Shown: positions 1-8,594, numbered from the stretch's first letter. The stretch: 64,000 nucleotides of DNA from Streptomyces sp. SID13726 (GCF_010548375.1 NZ_JAAGLY010000006.1:186001-250000); one strand, 5' to 3'. Translations and numbers: made by a program. Notes: generated from the sequence alone by a model not told the origin.

Positions 1-675
1 TCCAAGGGTGACGCCGTCCTCGTACCGAACGATTCGAAGCTGACCGATCCGGCGCAGCTGAAGGGCAAGTCCGTTGCCGTGGCTCAGGGTTCCTCCGCCC
101 ACTACCAACTGGTCGCCTCCCTCAAGGAGGCCGGGCTGAGCCTGTCCGACATCAAGGTCAAGTATCTCCAACCGGCCGACGCCCTCGCCGCGTTCACCTC
201 CGGCAAGGTCGACGCGTGGGCGGTGTGGGACCCGTACACCTCGCAGATCCTCCAGGCGAAGCAGGGGCGGGTGCTCACCACCGGCGAGGGGATCACCAAC
301 GGGCTGACCTTCCAGGTGGCGGCGCCGAGCGCGCTGAAGGACCCGAAGAAGGTCGCCGCGATCAAGGACTACCTGGAGCGGTTGCGGCGCGCCTACCAGT
401 GGGTCTACTCGCACGAGCCGGAGTGGGCGAAGGTCTGGGCGAAGGAGACGGGGCTGCCCGAGGACGTGGCGCTGGCGGCGGTGAAGCGGACGTACACCAC
501 CCGGGTCGCGGTCGCCGTGGACCGGCAGCTCATCGCCTCGGAGCAGGAGATCGCCGACACGTTCACCGCGCTGAAGCTGATCCCGCGGAAGGTGGACTTC
601 GGGAACTTCGTGGACACACGGTTCAACGGCACCCTCCCCGCATCGACCTCCGCACCCCGCCCCTCCGAGGACTGA
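1..675 (+). CDS. Aliphatic sulfonate/nitrate-type ABC substrate-binding protein (3' part)
   Basis: The reading frame is open from the first base, so the N-terminus and signal peptide lie outside the window; 224 codons are visible. The protein matches the C-terminal two thirds of SsuA/TauA/NrtA-type periplasmic-binding proteins. It contains the lobe-crossing stretch PAQLKGKSVAVAQGSSAHY, a DALAAFTSGKVDAWAVWDPY segment typical of the family, and a tail of alpha helices. The expected role is capture of a sulfonate or similar small anion outside the membrane for an SsuB/SsuC-type importer. Those partners must lie upstream, because the next gene downstream is an unrelated flavoprotein. The exact ligand cannot be read from sequence. 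Confidence 0.85.
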   Translation, partial: SKGDAVLVPNDSKLTDPAQLKGKSVAVAQGSSAHYQLVASLKEAGLSLSDIKVKYLQPADALAAFTSGKVDAWAVWDPYTSQILQAKQGRVLTTGEGITNGLTFQVAAPSALKDPKKVAAIKDYLERLRRAYQWVYSHEPEWAKVWAKETGLPEDVALAAVKRTYTTRVAVAVDRQLIASEQEIADTFTALKLIPRKVDFGNFVDTRFNGTLPASTSAPRPSED

Positions 676-714
676 CCGGGGAAGATCCTCGGCCTCGCCA
701 CGGTTAGTAGAAGC

Positions 715-1791
715 GTGAACAACATGCGCGAGGTCGAGGTAGTCGTCATAGGCGCTGGTCAGGCGGGTCTCTCCAGCGCCTATCACCTGCGCCGCACCGG
801 TTTCGAGCCGGAGCGCGACTTCGTGGTCCTCGATCACTCCCCCGCGCCCGGCGGCGCCTGGCAGTACCGGTGGCCGTCGCTGACGTACGGCAAGGTCCAC
901 GGGATGCACGCGCTGCCGGGGATGGAGCTCGAGGGCGCTGATCCGGAGCGGCCGTCGTCGCAGGTGATCGCCGAGTACTTCACGGCGTACGAGCGGACCT
1001 TCGACCTTCGGGTACGACGCCCTGTCGACGTCCGTGCCGTGCGGGAGGGCGTCGACGGGAGGCTGTTGGTCGAGACCTCGGACGGCATCTGGTCGACGCG
1101 GGCGCTGATCAACGCGACCGGCACCTGGGACCGGCCGTTCGTGCCGCGCTATCCGGGCCAGGAGACCTTCCGGGGACGGCAGTTGCACACCGCTCAGTAC
1201 CCGGGGCCCGAGGCGTTCGCCGGGCTGCGGGTCGTCGTGGTGGGCGGGGGCGCGTCCGGCACCCAGCACCTGATGGAACTCGCCCCCTACGCGGCCGCGA
1301 CCACCTGGGTGACCCGGAGCGAACCCGTGTTCCGCGAGGGGCCGTTCACCGAGGACGTCGGCCGGGAGGCGGTGGCCCTCGTCGAGGAGCGGGTGCGGCA
1401 GGGGCTGCCACCGAAGAGCGTAGTGTCGGTGACCGGGCTGCCCCTCAACGACGCGGTCCGGCAGGCGATCGCCGACGGCGTCCTGGACCGGCGGCCCATG
1501 TTCGACCGCATCACGCCCGAGGGCGTGGAGTGGGAGGACGGGCGGCGCGTGGACGCCGACGTCATCCTGTGGGCCACCGGCTTCCGGGCCGTCATCGACC
1601 ATCTGGCGCCGCTGAAGCTGCGCGAGCCGGGTGGCGGCATCCGCGTCGAGGGCACCCGCGCGGTCGCCGACCCGCGGATCCACCTCGTCGGCTACGGCCC
1701 GTCGGCGAGCACGATCGGCGCCAACCGGGCCGGCCGTGCGGCCGTACGGGACGTCAGGCGGCTGCTGGCGGCGGAGCCCGTCGCCGCCTGA
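715..1791 (+). CDS. FAD/NAD(P)-binding flavin-containing monooxygenase-like protein
   Basis: This is a 358-residue flavoprotein. A Rossmann FAD motif (GAGQAG) lies at about residues 13-18 and a second nucleotide-binding motif (GGGASG) at about 177-182. Between them is the FMO/Baeyer-Villiger fingerprint FRGRQLHTAQY (about 152-162). Members use NADPH and O2 to oxygenate soft nucleophiles or ketones; the substrate is unknown. The start used is GTG at 715. An in-frame ATG at 724 would remove only three residues and is equally plausible. It lies 39 bases after the binding-protein gene on the same strand, so co-transcription with a sulfur transporter is possible. The end converges on the MltG-like gene with a 23-base gap. 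Confidence 0.82.
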   Translation: MNNMREVEVVVIGAGQAGLSSAYHLRRTGFEPERDFVVLDHSPAPGGAWQYRWPSLTYGKVHGMHALPGMELEGADPERPSSQVIAEYFTAYERTFDLRVRRPVDVRAVREGVDGRLLVETSDGIWSTRALINATGTWDRPFVPRYPGQETFRGRQLHTAQYPGPEAFAGLRVVVVGGGASGTQHLMELAPYAAATTWVTRSEPVFREGPFTEDVGREAVALVEERVRQGLPPKSVVSVTGLPLNDAVRQAIADGVLDRRPMFDRITPEGVEWEDGRRVDADVILWATGFRAVIDHLAPLKLREPGGGIRVEGTRAVADPRIHLVGYGPSASTIGANRAGRAAVRDVRRLLAAEPVAA

Positions 1792-1814
1792 AGCCGTCTG
1801 ACGTCCCGTCAAGT

Positions 1815-2663
1815 TCAGCTGGCCGCGGCCTTCTTCTTCTGGTTCTTGTTGAACTCGGCCACGTTGCGCCGGTGTTCCTCGTAGTTGTTGGTGAAGCGGG
1901 TGTCGCCCGGCTTCACCGTCACGAAGTACAGCCAGTCGCCCGCGGTCGGGGTGATCGCGGCGCGCATCGCGTCCTCGCCCGGGTTGTCGATCGGGGTCGG
2001 CGGCAGGCCCATGCGCTGGTACGAGTTGTAGGGGCTCTCGATCCGGGTGTCGGCGTCGGTGGTCTTCAGCGTGGAGCGGTTCAGCGCGTAGTTGATGGTG
2101 GAGTCCATCTGCAACGGCATCCCGCGCTCCAGGCGGTTGAAGATGACCCGGGCCACCTTCCCCATGTCGGCCCTGGTGGCCGCCTCGGCCTGGACGATGC
2201 TCGCGATGGTGACGGCCTGGTAGACGTTCATCGCGTTGCGCTGGGCGCCGGCCGCCATGGGGGCACCGTTGAACTTCTTGTTCGCGGTGTTCACCATGAA
2301 CGACAGCAGCGCCTCGGGCGTCGTCTTCTTGCCGTTCTGCTCCAGCGGATAGGTCGCCGGGAAGAGGTAGCCCTCCGGGTTGCCCTCGGCGTCGTTCGGC
2401 AGCTTGAGATGCGCCTTGCCCAGGGCCTTCCTGGCGGTGCCGGGCGGCTGGGCGAGGGCTTTGTCGACGGCGTCGTAGATCTGCCCGGCCCGCCAGCCCT
2501 CCGGGATCATCAGGGTGGTGGGCTTCTTCTCCCCCTCGCTGTCCAGGCTCAGCAGCGGCACCGCCACGGCGGTACCGGCCACGACGGCCCCGGTCGCGAT
2601 GAGGACGAGTCGGCCCCGGCGCGTCAGTCGAATCGTGCTCCGTGGCGGAGTGTTCATGTGCAT
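1815..2663 (-). CDS. MltG/YceG-like endolytic murein transglycosylase (short paralogue)
   Basis: The 282-residue protein has a basic N-terminus, one membrane anchor at about residues 14-36 and a YceG domain. The core ASIVQAEA places the likely catalytic glutamate near E160, and QMDSTINYAL and GLPPTPIDNPG are the family signatures. MltG cleaves nascent glycan strands at the membrane and is thought to set glycan length or ending. The main Streptomyces MltG, as I know it, is much longer and sits beside a Holliday-junction resolvase homologue and aroE; neither neighbour is here, so this looks like a second, shorter copy. The start is ambiguous between ATG at 2663 and ATG at 2657. An inverted repeat overlaps the upstream one. 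Confidence 0.85.
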   Translation of the reverse strand: MHMNTPPRSTIRLTRRGRLVLIATGAVVAGTAVAVPLLSLDSEGEKKPTTLMIPEGWRAGQIYDAVDKALAQPPGTARKALGKAHLKLPNDAEGNPEGYLFPATYPLEQNGKKTTPEALLSFMVNTANKKFNGAPMAAGAQRNAMNVYQAVTIASIVQAEAATRADMGKVARVIFNRLERGMPLQMDSTINYALNRSTLKTTDADTRIESPYNSYQRMGLPPTPIDNPGEDAMRAAITPTAGDWLYFVTVKPGDTRFTNNYEEHRRNVAEFNKNQKKKAAAS

Positions 2664-2683
2664 GCGGGCACGGTAGCCCGCAT
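2662..2683. promoter_or_regulatory. Perfect 8-bp inverted repeat overlapping the MltG-like start codon
   Basis: ATGCGGGC and GCCCGCAT are perfect complements separated by six bases. The arm nearest the gene contains part of the upstream ATG. In the transcript this would place the start codon in a hairpin, favouring the second ATG at 2657, or it may be a protein-binding dyad. Both readings are inference. Confidence 0.4.
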
Positions 2684-2754
2684 ATCGTCACAAACCCGGC
2701 ATATCTTCAGCTTTTCGGTTTCGGTTCAGCGTGTCGGGCCTGCGGTTCGCTGCT

Positions 2755-4614
2755 TCAGCTCGTCGTCTCCAGCCGTGCCGCGTCCCGCCGGTCCGGCTCC
2801 AGCCGCGCGTCCCGGCGCTCAGGCTCCAAGCGCGCGTCCCGGCGTACGAGCGCCGCGTACCGGCCGTCCCGCTCCAGCAGTTCCTCGTGCGTGCCGCGCT
2901 CGGCCACCCGGCCGGAGTCGAGGACCACGATCTGGTCGGCGTTCCGGATGGTGGACAGGCGGTGCGCGATGGTGAGCGTGGTGCGGTTGGCCGACAGGGC
3001 GTCGATGGCCTCCTGGACGGCGTGTTCGGTGCGGGTGTCCAGGGCGCTGGTGGCCTCGTCCAGGATGAGGACGGGCGGGTCTCGCAGAATGGTCCGCGCG
3101 ATGGCAAGGCGCTGCTTCTCCCCGCCGGAGAACCGGTGGCCGCGCTCGCCCACCACGGTGTCGTAGCCGTCGGGCAGCGCGGCGATGTGGTCGTGGATCT
3201 GCGCCGCCCGTGCCGCCTGCTCGATCTCCGCGTCGGTCGCGTCCGGCTTGGCGAAGCGCAGGTTGTCGGCGACCGAGGCGTGGAAGAGGTACGTCTCCTG
3301 CGAGACGACCCCGATGCCTCGCGCGAGGGTGTCGAAGTCGAGGTCGCGGACGTCGACCCCGTCGAGGGTGACCCGGCCGCCGGTCACGTCGTAGAGACGC
3401 GGGACGAGATAGCCGAGCGTGGACTTCCCGGCGCCGGTCGAGCCGACGAGCGCGAGGCTGCTGCCCGCCGGGACGTCGATGTCGATGCCGTCGAGGATCG
3501 GGCCGCCCTGGCCGTCGTAGCGGAACTCCACGTCCTCCAGCCGGACTTCGCCCTTGACGCGGTCGAGGTGGACCGGGTTGTCGCGCTCGGTGATGTCGAT
3601 GGGTAGGTCGAGGTACTCGAAGATGCGCTGGAAGAGCGCGAGCGAGGTCTGGATCTGGACGCCGGTCGCCAGCAGGCTCACGGCGGGGCGGAACAGGCCC
3701 TGCTGGAGCGAGACGAAGGCGACGATCGTACCGATGGAGATGTCGGGGCCGCCGGTCTGGAGGGCGAGACCCGCGGTCCAGTAGATGACGGCGGGCATCG
3801 CGGACATGACGATCCCGATGACGGCCATGCGCCAGCGGCCGGCCATGTTCGACCGTACTTCGAGGTCGACCAGGCTCTCGGACTCGTCGGCGAAGGACCG
3901 GGTGAGCGAGTCGGAGCGGCCCATGGTGCGGCCGAGCAGGATGCCGCTGACGGAGAGCGACTCGGTGACGGTGGCGGCCATCGCGGCCATCTGCTTCTGG
4001 CGCTGAGTGGTGATCTTCTTGCGTTCATTGCCGACGCGGCGGCTGATCCAGATGAACACCGGGAGCAGCAGCAGCGAGACGACGGTCAGGCGCCAGTCGA
4101 GGGCGATCATCGCGACGATCGTGGCGATCACGCTGGTCAGGTTGGAGACCAGGGAGGTGGCCGTCGAGGTCACGGTGGCCTGCATGCCGCCGATGTCGTT
4201 GGCTATGCGGGACTGCACCTCGCCGGTACGGGTGCGGGTGAAGAAGGCGAGCGACATGCGCTGGAGGCGGCCGTAGACCGCGGTGCGCAGGTCGTGCATG
4301 ACGCGCTGGCCGACCGTCGTGGAGATCAGCGTCTGCAGGACGCCGAAGATGCCGGTGAGGACGGCGCTGAGGATCATGCCCAGCGCGAGCAGGCTGAGCA
4401 GTCCGGTGCGGCCCTGGGGGATGGCCACGTCCAGCGTTTCCTTCAGCAGGAACGGGGTGGCGACGGTGACCAGGGAGGACGCGCCGACCAGCAGGCCGAC
4501 GACGGCGAGCCGGGCGCGGTAGGGCTTGAAGAGCCGGAGGATACGGCGCACCTGACGGGGTTGGTCGGTCGAGGTGCCGGGCGTGGGGGTCCAGTCGATG
4601 TGATCGCGGGGCAT
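2755..4614 (-). CDS. ABC exporter, fused membrane and ATPase domains
   Basis: The 619-residue half-transporter has an N-terminal six-helix membrane domain (about residues 35-310) and a C-terminal ATPase. The ATPase carries Walker A GSTGAGKST (about 389), signature FSGGEKQRLAIAR (about 490), Walker B VLILDEATSALD (about 515) and an H-loop histidine in TIAHRLST. All catalytic motifs are intact, so it should work as a homodimeric multidrug or lipid exporter. AGGAGACC precedes the ATG. It is divergent from a MarR regulator with a dyad between them, which suggests repression by that regulator and induction by a small ligand. The C-terminus carries a repetitive arginine-rich tail (RRDARLEPERRDARLEPDRR). 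The MltG-like gene follows after 91 bases. Confidence 0.93.
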   Translation of the reverse strand: MPRDHIDWTPTPGTSTDQPRQVRRILRLFKPYRARLAVVGLLVGASSLVTVATPFLLKETLDVAIPQGRTGLLSLLALGMILSAVLTGIFGVLQTLISTTVGQRVMHDLRTAVYGRLQRMSLAFFTRTRTGEVQSRIANDIGGMQATVTSTATSLVSNLTSVIATIVAMIALDWRLTVVSLLLLPVFIWISRRVGNERKKITTQRQKQMAAMAATVTESLSVSGILLGRTMGRSDSLTRSFADESESLVDLEVRSNMAGRWRMAVIGIVMSAMPAVIYWTAGLALQTGGPDISIGTIVAFVSLQQGLFRPAVSLLATGVQIQTSLALFQRIFEYLDLPIDITERDNPVHLDRVKGEVRLEDVEFRYDGQGGPILDGIDIDVPAGSSLALVGSTGAGKSTLGYLVPRLYDVTGGRVTLDGVDVRDLDFDTLARGIGVVSQETYLFHASVADNLRFAKPDATDAEIEQAARAAQIHDHIAALPDGYDTVVGERGHRFSGGEKQRLAIARTILRDPPVLILDEATSALDTRTEHAVQEAIDALSANRTTLTIAHRLSTIRNADQIVVLDSGRVAERGTHEELLERDGRYAALVRRDARLEPERRDARLEPDRRDAARLETTS

Positions 4615-4659
4615 GGTCTCCTGCGGAAGGTGTGAGGTTCAGGGTCAGCGGAGCCTAGC

Positions 4660-4684
4660 TCATTGTTACCTATGCTCACAATGA
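4660..4684. promoter_or_regulatory. Candidate MarR operator between exporter and marR-type gene
   Basis: TCATTGT and ACAATGA form perfect 7-base arms around an 11-base spacer, 24 bases before the regulator ATG and 45 bases before the exporter ATG. It is AT-rich against a GC-rich background, as expected for a MarR dyad that covers both promoters. Binding is inferred. Confidence 0.6.
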
Positions 4685-4708
4685 ATTAGGTCCTGATATT
4701 GTTCCCGC

Positions 4709-5143
4709 ATGACCACGCCCGATTCCGACGGTCTGCTGGCCGAGCAGTTACTCAGGCTCACCCGCCGGGTGTTCCGCATCCAGAAGCGCCAGCTCCATGA
4801 GCGCGAACTGGGTGTGACCCCCGCCCAGTCCCGGCTGCTGCGGACGCTCGCGCACTGGGAGACGCCGCCGCGGATGGCCGATCTCGCGGAGCGGCTGGAA
4901 GTGGTGCCGCGCGCGGTGACCACGCTCGTCGACGGTCTTGAGGCGAGCGGCAAGGTGCGGCGGGTACCGGATCCGACCAACCGCCGGGTGATCCGCATCG
5001 AGCTGACCGACGACGGCGTGAAGATCCTCCAGGAGCTGCGGAACGTACGACGGGCCGCCGCGGAGGAGATCCTGGCCCCGCTCTCGGCCGAGCAGCGGAA
5101 GGCACTCGGAGCGCTGCTGGACACCCTGGTCGAACAGTGCTGA
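4709..5143 (+). CDS. MarR-family transcriptional regulator with a TTA codon
   Basis: The 144-residue protein has the MarR winged helix: the recognition region MADLAERLEVVPRAVTTLVDGLEASG is followed by the wing VRRVPDPTNRRVIRIELTDDG. Such proteins are dimeric repressors released by small aromatic or oxidising ligands. The divergent ABC exporter and the dyad at 4660-4684 make it the probable autoregulated repressor of that exporter. Codon 14 is TTA (4748-4750). In Streptomyces TTA is read by the developmentally controlled bldA tRNA, so translation may be limited to late growth. I found no other in-frame TTA in the window. Confidence 0.92.
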   Translation: MTTPDSDGLLAEQLLRLTRRVFRIQKRQLHERELGVTPAQSRLLRTLAHWETPPRMADLAERLEVVPRAVTTLVDGLEASGKVRRVPDPTNRRVIRIELTDDGVKILQELRNVRRAAAEEILAPLSAEQRKALGALLDTLVEQC

Positions 5144-5151
5144 AACGGGGT

Positions 5152-5187
5152 GCGGCCACCGCTCCGTAGGACGGGAGCGGTGGCCGC
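5152..5187. terminator. Strong bidirectional hairpin between marR-type gene and symporter
   Basis: GCGGCCACCGCTCC pairs perfectly with GGAGCGGTGGCCGC over 14 bases, with an 8-base loop. It lies between two converging genes, 8 bases after the regulator stop. There is no U tract, which is common for actinobacterial terminators. Confidence 0.75.
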
Positions 5188-5208
5188 GGGTCTGGTTGGG
5201 CAGGGGCG

Positions 5209-6621
5209 TCAGCCGACCTTGGGGATGGGTTCCTTGGGGATGGGTTCCTTGGTGGCGGCCGGTGCCGTTGCGGGTTCTTCGTCCGCGTCGGACAGGCCGT
5301 CCGGCTCAGGCAGGCCGTCCGCCTGAGGTATTTCCTCGCCGCCCAGCACCTTCTTCGCCCGGTCGAGATCCAGCGCCCCCTCCCAGCGGGAGACCGCGAA
5401 GACGGCGACGCAGTTGCCGAGCAGGTTCGTCACCACGCGCATCGAGTCCATGATGCGGTCCACGCCGAGGAGCAGGGCGACGGCGCCGGCGGGGATCGCG
5501 CCGAGGGAGGACGCGGTGGCGGAGAGGGCGAGGAAGGCCGAACCGGGGATGCCCGCCATGCCCTTGCTGGTCAGCATGAGCACCAGGATCACGGTGATCT
5601 GCTGGCCGAGGCTGAGGTCGACGCCCACGGCCTGCGCGATGAACAGCGTGCCGATGGAGAGGTAGAGCGAGGCGCCGTCGAGGTTGAAGGAGTAGCCGGT
5701 GGGCAGCACCAGGCCCACGGCGTCGTCGCGGGCGCCGGCCTTGCGCAGCTTCTGCATCACGCGGGGCATGACGGACTCGGTGGACGCGGTGCCGAGCGCG
5801 AGCAGCATCTCCTCGCGGATGTAGCGCAGGAACTTCCAGAGGCTGAGCCCGGTGACCGCCTTGAGTGCGACCGCGAGCAGCACGATGAACAGCGCGGCGG
5901 CGACGTAGCAGAGGATGATCAGCTTGGCGTAGGTCTCGATGACACCGAGGCCGTACTGCCCGATCAGGACGGCCATCGCACCGAACACCGCGATCGGCGC
6001 GAGGCGCATCACGAAGCCGACGACGGCGAAGATGATCTCCTGGGCCTGTTCGATGGCGGGCAGTACCTGCGGGACCTTGGTGTGCCCGAGGTGCAGCAGC
6101 GCGGCGCCCACCAGGCAGGCCAGGATGAGGACTTGGAGCAGGGAGTTCTCGGCGAAGGCGCCGACGAAACTGGTGGGCAGCGCGTTGACGACGAACTCGG
6201 TCGTCGAGGGCAGGTGGCCGCCGCCCGTCTTGGCGTCGACGGCTGCGCTGTTGAGCGTGGCCGGGTCGACGTTCATCCCGGAGCCGGGCTGGACGACGTT
6301 GGCGGCGAGGAGCCCGATGACCAGCGCGAGCGTGCTCGCCACCTCGAACCAGATCAGCGCCTTGAGCCCGATACGGCCGAACGCCTTGAGGTCACCGGCC
6401 TTCGCGATGCCGACGACGACCACGCAGAACACGAGCGGCGAGATGATCGTCTTGATGAGCCGGGTGAAGCCGTCGCCGAGCGGCTGGAGGTCCGAGGCGA
6501 AGCCGGGCCACATCTTCCCGACGAGGACGCCGAGCACGAGCGCGCAGGCGACCTGCGCGAAGAGTGAGGTACGCAGTGTGTGTGCGACGCGTCGCGGCAG
6601 GGACGGGACGGACGGCGGCAC
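5209..6621 (-). CDS. dctA: C4-dicarboxylate/cation symporter, DctA (DAACS) family
   Basis: The 470-residue membrane protein of the glutamate/dicarboxylate symporter family imports succinate, fumarate or malate with cations. The family hairpins are visible: GTASTESVMPRVMQKL (HP1), SFNLDGASLYLSIGTLFIAQ (TM7, with NLDG in place of the usual NMDG) and TSKGMAGIPGSAFLAL (HP2). I chose the GTG at 6621 because AAGGAG lies five bases before it; an upstream in-frame start would add 27 residues without a comparable site. The C-terminus ends in a short acidic and proline tail with a repeated KEPIP. The 168 bases upstream hold no gene and presumably the promoter. Confidence 0.9.
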   Translation of the reverse strand: MPPSVPSLPRRVAHTLRTSLFAQVACALVLGVLVGKMWPGFASDLQPLGDGFTRLIKTIISPLVFCVVVVGIAKAGDLKAFGRIGLKALIWFEVASTLALVIGLLAANVVQPGSGMNVDPATLNSAAVDAKTGGGHLPSTTEFVVNALPTSFVGAFAENSLLQVLILACLVGAALLHLGHTKVPQVLPAIEQAQEIIFAVVGFVMRLAPIAVFGAMAVLIGQYGLGVIETYAKLIILCYVAAALFIVLLAVALKAVTGLSLWKFLRYIREEMLLALGTASTESVMPRVMQKLRKAGARDDAVGLVLPTGYSFNLDGASLYLSIGTLFIAQAVGVDLSLGQQITVILVLMLTSKGMAGIPGSAFLALSATASSLGAIPAGAVALLLGVDRIMDSMRVVTNLLGNCVAVFAVSRWEGALDLDRAKKVLGGEEIPQADGLPEPDGLSDADEEPATAPAATKEPIPKEPIPKVG

Positions 6622-6789
6622 GGGCACTCCTTGGGGGACGGGGAGCCGCAGAGGCCTGGACAGGACTTCTGCGATACGGAAAGCGGCTTCCGTGGCGATC
6701 ACTTTGCGGGTGTCGTTGATCCCGCACGAGACCGCCGCGTTTCAGCCAGGTAAATCCGGCCCTGTGTGACGCGTCGCACACAACTCGGT

Positions 6790-8538
6790 TCAGCAGCCGT
6801 CGCGTTCCCTGGTCAGCACCCCCTGGACGGTGCTGAGGGAGCGGTCGTAGCACCCGGCCGAACCGCGGATCCGGTAGCGCTCGCTCGTCGTGCCGACCGC
6901 GTGCCGCTGGTCGCGCGGGACGTTGATCGTGTACGTGGCGTCGCCCGCGTAGGTGTCGTCGAGCCGGGACCACGCCGTGCGCCGGCCCGCCCGGGTCTCC
7001 GTGACGTCGGCACGGTCACCGAGGGTCAGTACGGTGCGCAGCCGGTCGCCCGTGCCGATGGTGGTGATGCCGTCCATCGTGTACGTCCGGTGGGTGCGGG
7101 TGGTCCGGGCCGGGCCGCGGCCGTCTACGGTCACCGACTCGTCGTCCGTCCAGGCAGCCTTGAGCGCGTCGGGGTTCTCGCCGTCGGCCCAGCGGTGCGT
7201 GGAGGTGTTCGCCAGCGAACGGCGGACGGTGGTCGTGATCCGGCCGTGCGAGGTGTCGACGTATCCGGCGACGGTGAGCCGGTGGCCGCCCCGGGTGTCG
7301 ACGCGGTGCTCCGAACCGGGCGTGTACGTCGAGGAGTTGGCAAGGTCACCGCTCCGGTGCTCGGTGAGCCTGCCGGTGACCTGTCTGCTCTTGGCGTCCT
7401 GCCAGACCAGGATGTTGACGGGGGTGCTCCAACCCGACTGCCCCTCGGGGACACCGACGACGCCGACCTCGACGCGGTGCGGGCGCCCGTCGTTGAGGAT
7501 CCCGGCGAAGGGCGTCAGGTCGTACTCGATCGGCTTGACGTCGAAGGCGCGGGGACCCGGAACGACGTACCAGAGAAAGGGATTCGACCAGCCGCCGGTC
7601 CACACGGTCGGAAACGGGGCGGCGATGCCCGCGAGTTGGCCGTCGACCTTGATCTGCACCTCTCGGTAGGGGCCGTCACCGGCCTGGCAGGAGTACGGCG
7701 CGCTCGACGGGACGGAGAGATACCAGTACTCCTCGCAGCCGCCGCCGGAGCCGGTGGCGTACACCTCGGCGACGATGCGCTCGCTGTTGCGCGGGGTGGT
7801 GAGGGTGTCCTGGTCGAGCGTCAGTACCCGGTCCGGCGTCCCGGTGACCTCGCGCCCCTGGTAGAAGGTGAGCGTGACCTTCACGTCGATGATCCCGGTG
7901 TACGTGTCGTCGACGACGTTCCCGATGAGCATCTCGACGTCGTGGGTGCCGCGGAGTGTGTCGCTGTAGCGCGTGACGTCCTTCTCCACGGACCACTCGA
8001 TCCCGTCGGGCGAGGGCTGCGGAGTGGACGTGCGCAGCACCTCGACCCCGCCGATGTGCAGATAGCCGAGCCGGTCGAACTGCCTTCCCTTGACGCTCCC
8101 TTCGAGGCGCAGCACGACCTTGCTCCAGCGGTCGCCGCAGCCCTTGGGCGGTGTGTAGGTGCCGGTGTACGGGGTGAAGTCACGGAACTGCGCCTCGGCG
8201 ACGGTGACTTGGCAGGACTTGCCGGAGGGGCGGGTGACGGGCGGGGCGGCGGTGATGGGGTCGTGCCAGTCGGTGCCGAACTCGGCGGGGGCGGTGGGTG
8301 ATTGGGCTCCGGTCGGACGGGACTCGACTGGGACGGTGCGTGATTGGACCCCGGCCGGACGGGACTCCGCGGGGACCGTGGGTGATTGCACCCCGGTCGG
8401 ACGGGACTCCGCGGGGACCGTGGGTGATTGCGCCCCGGTCGGACGGGACTCGGCGGACTGGGCGGGCGTCGACCCGAGCAGTGTGCCCGCCAGGAGGGTC
8501 GCCCCTGCGAGCATGGACATGACGATCCGTCTCTTCAT
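6790..8538 (-). CDS. Secreted peptide-N4-asparagine amidase A (PNGase A)-like protein
   Basis: The 582-residue protein has a signal peptide (about residues 1-29), then four 14-residue repeats (30-85), then a PNGase A-type body. Family landmarks are the CEEYWYLSVP segment, the TGGWSNPFLWYVVPGPRAFD block and YDLTPFAGILNDGRPHRVEV. Characterised relatives release N-glycans from glycopeptides by cutting the glycosyl-asparagine bond, with plant PNGase A as the type. A secreted bacterial form could act on plant or fungal glycoproteins, which is inferred. The C-terminal third (RYRIRGSAGCYDRSLSTVQGVL) has several cysteines suited to extracellular disulfides. It stands apart from its neighbours, with a short gap to the L,D-transpeptidase gene upstream. 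Confidence 0.8.
   Translation of the reverse strand: MKRRIVMSMLAGATLLAGTLLGSTPAQSAESRPTGAQSPTVPAESRPTGVQSPTVPAESRPAGVQSRTVPVESRPTGAQSPTAPAEFGTDWHDPITAAPPVTRPSGKSCQVTVAEAQFRDFTPYTGTYTPPKGCGDRWSKVVLRLEGSVKGRQFDRLGYLHIGGVEVLRTSTPQPSPDGIEWSVEKDVTRYSDTLRGTHDVEMLIGNVVDDTYTGIIDVKVTLTFYQGREVTGTPDRVLTLDQDTLTTPRNSERIVAEVYATGSGGGCEEYWYLSVPSSAPYSCQAGDGPYREVQIKVDGQLAGIAAPFPTVWTGGWSNPFLWYVVPGPRAFDVKPIEYDLTPFAGILNDGRPHRVEVGVVGVPEGQSGWSTPVNILVWQDAKSRQVTGRLTEHRSGDLANSSTYTPGSEHRVDTRGGHRLTVAGYVDTSHGRITTTVRRSLANTSTHRWADGENPDALKAAWTDDESVTVDGRGPARTTRTHRTYTMDGITTIGTGDRLRTVLTLGDRADVTETRAGRRTAWSRLDDTYAGDATYTINVPRDQRHAVGTTSERYRIRGSAGCYDRSLSTVQGVLTRERDGC
8284..8451 (-). repeat. Four tandem 42-bp repeats encoding a 14-residue linker unit
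   Basis: Residues 30-85 of the PNGase A-like protein are four copies of ESRPTGxQSPTVPA with small variations. At DNA level the unit is 42 bases and the two middle boundaries are almost identical, pointing to recent duplication. It forms a Pro/Ser/Thr-rich spacer between signal peptide and catalytic body, and copy number may differ between strains. Confidence 0.9.
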
Positions 8539-8594
8539 GGCGGTGTTCTACGGCGAGTCGGGCATCCCCCGCAATGACGCCTCCGGCAGCCGCC

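Noticed and set aside
1530..2975. Plus-strand frame spanning FMO end, MltG and ABC end
   Set aside because: Composition of an antisense artefact; the MltG and ABC genes explain the DNA.
8284..8451. CRISPR-like tandem array
   Set aside because: The units are contiguous, coding and without spacers, so this is a protein repeat.
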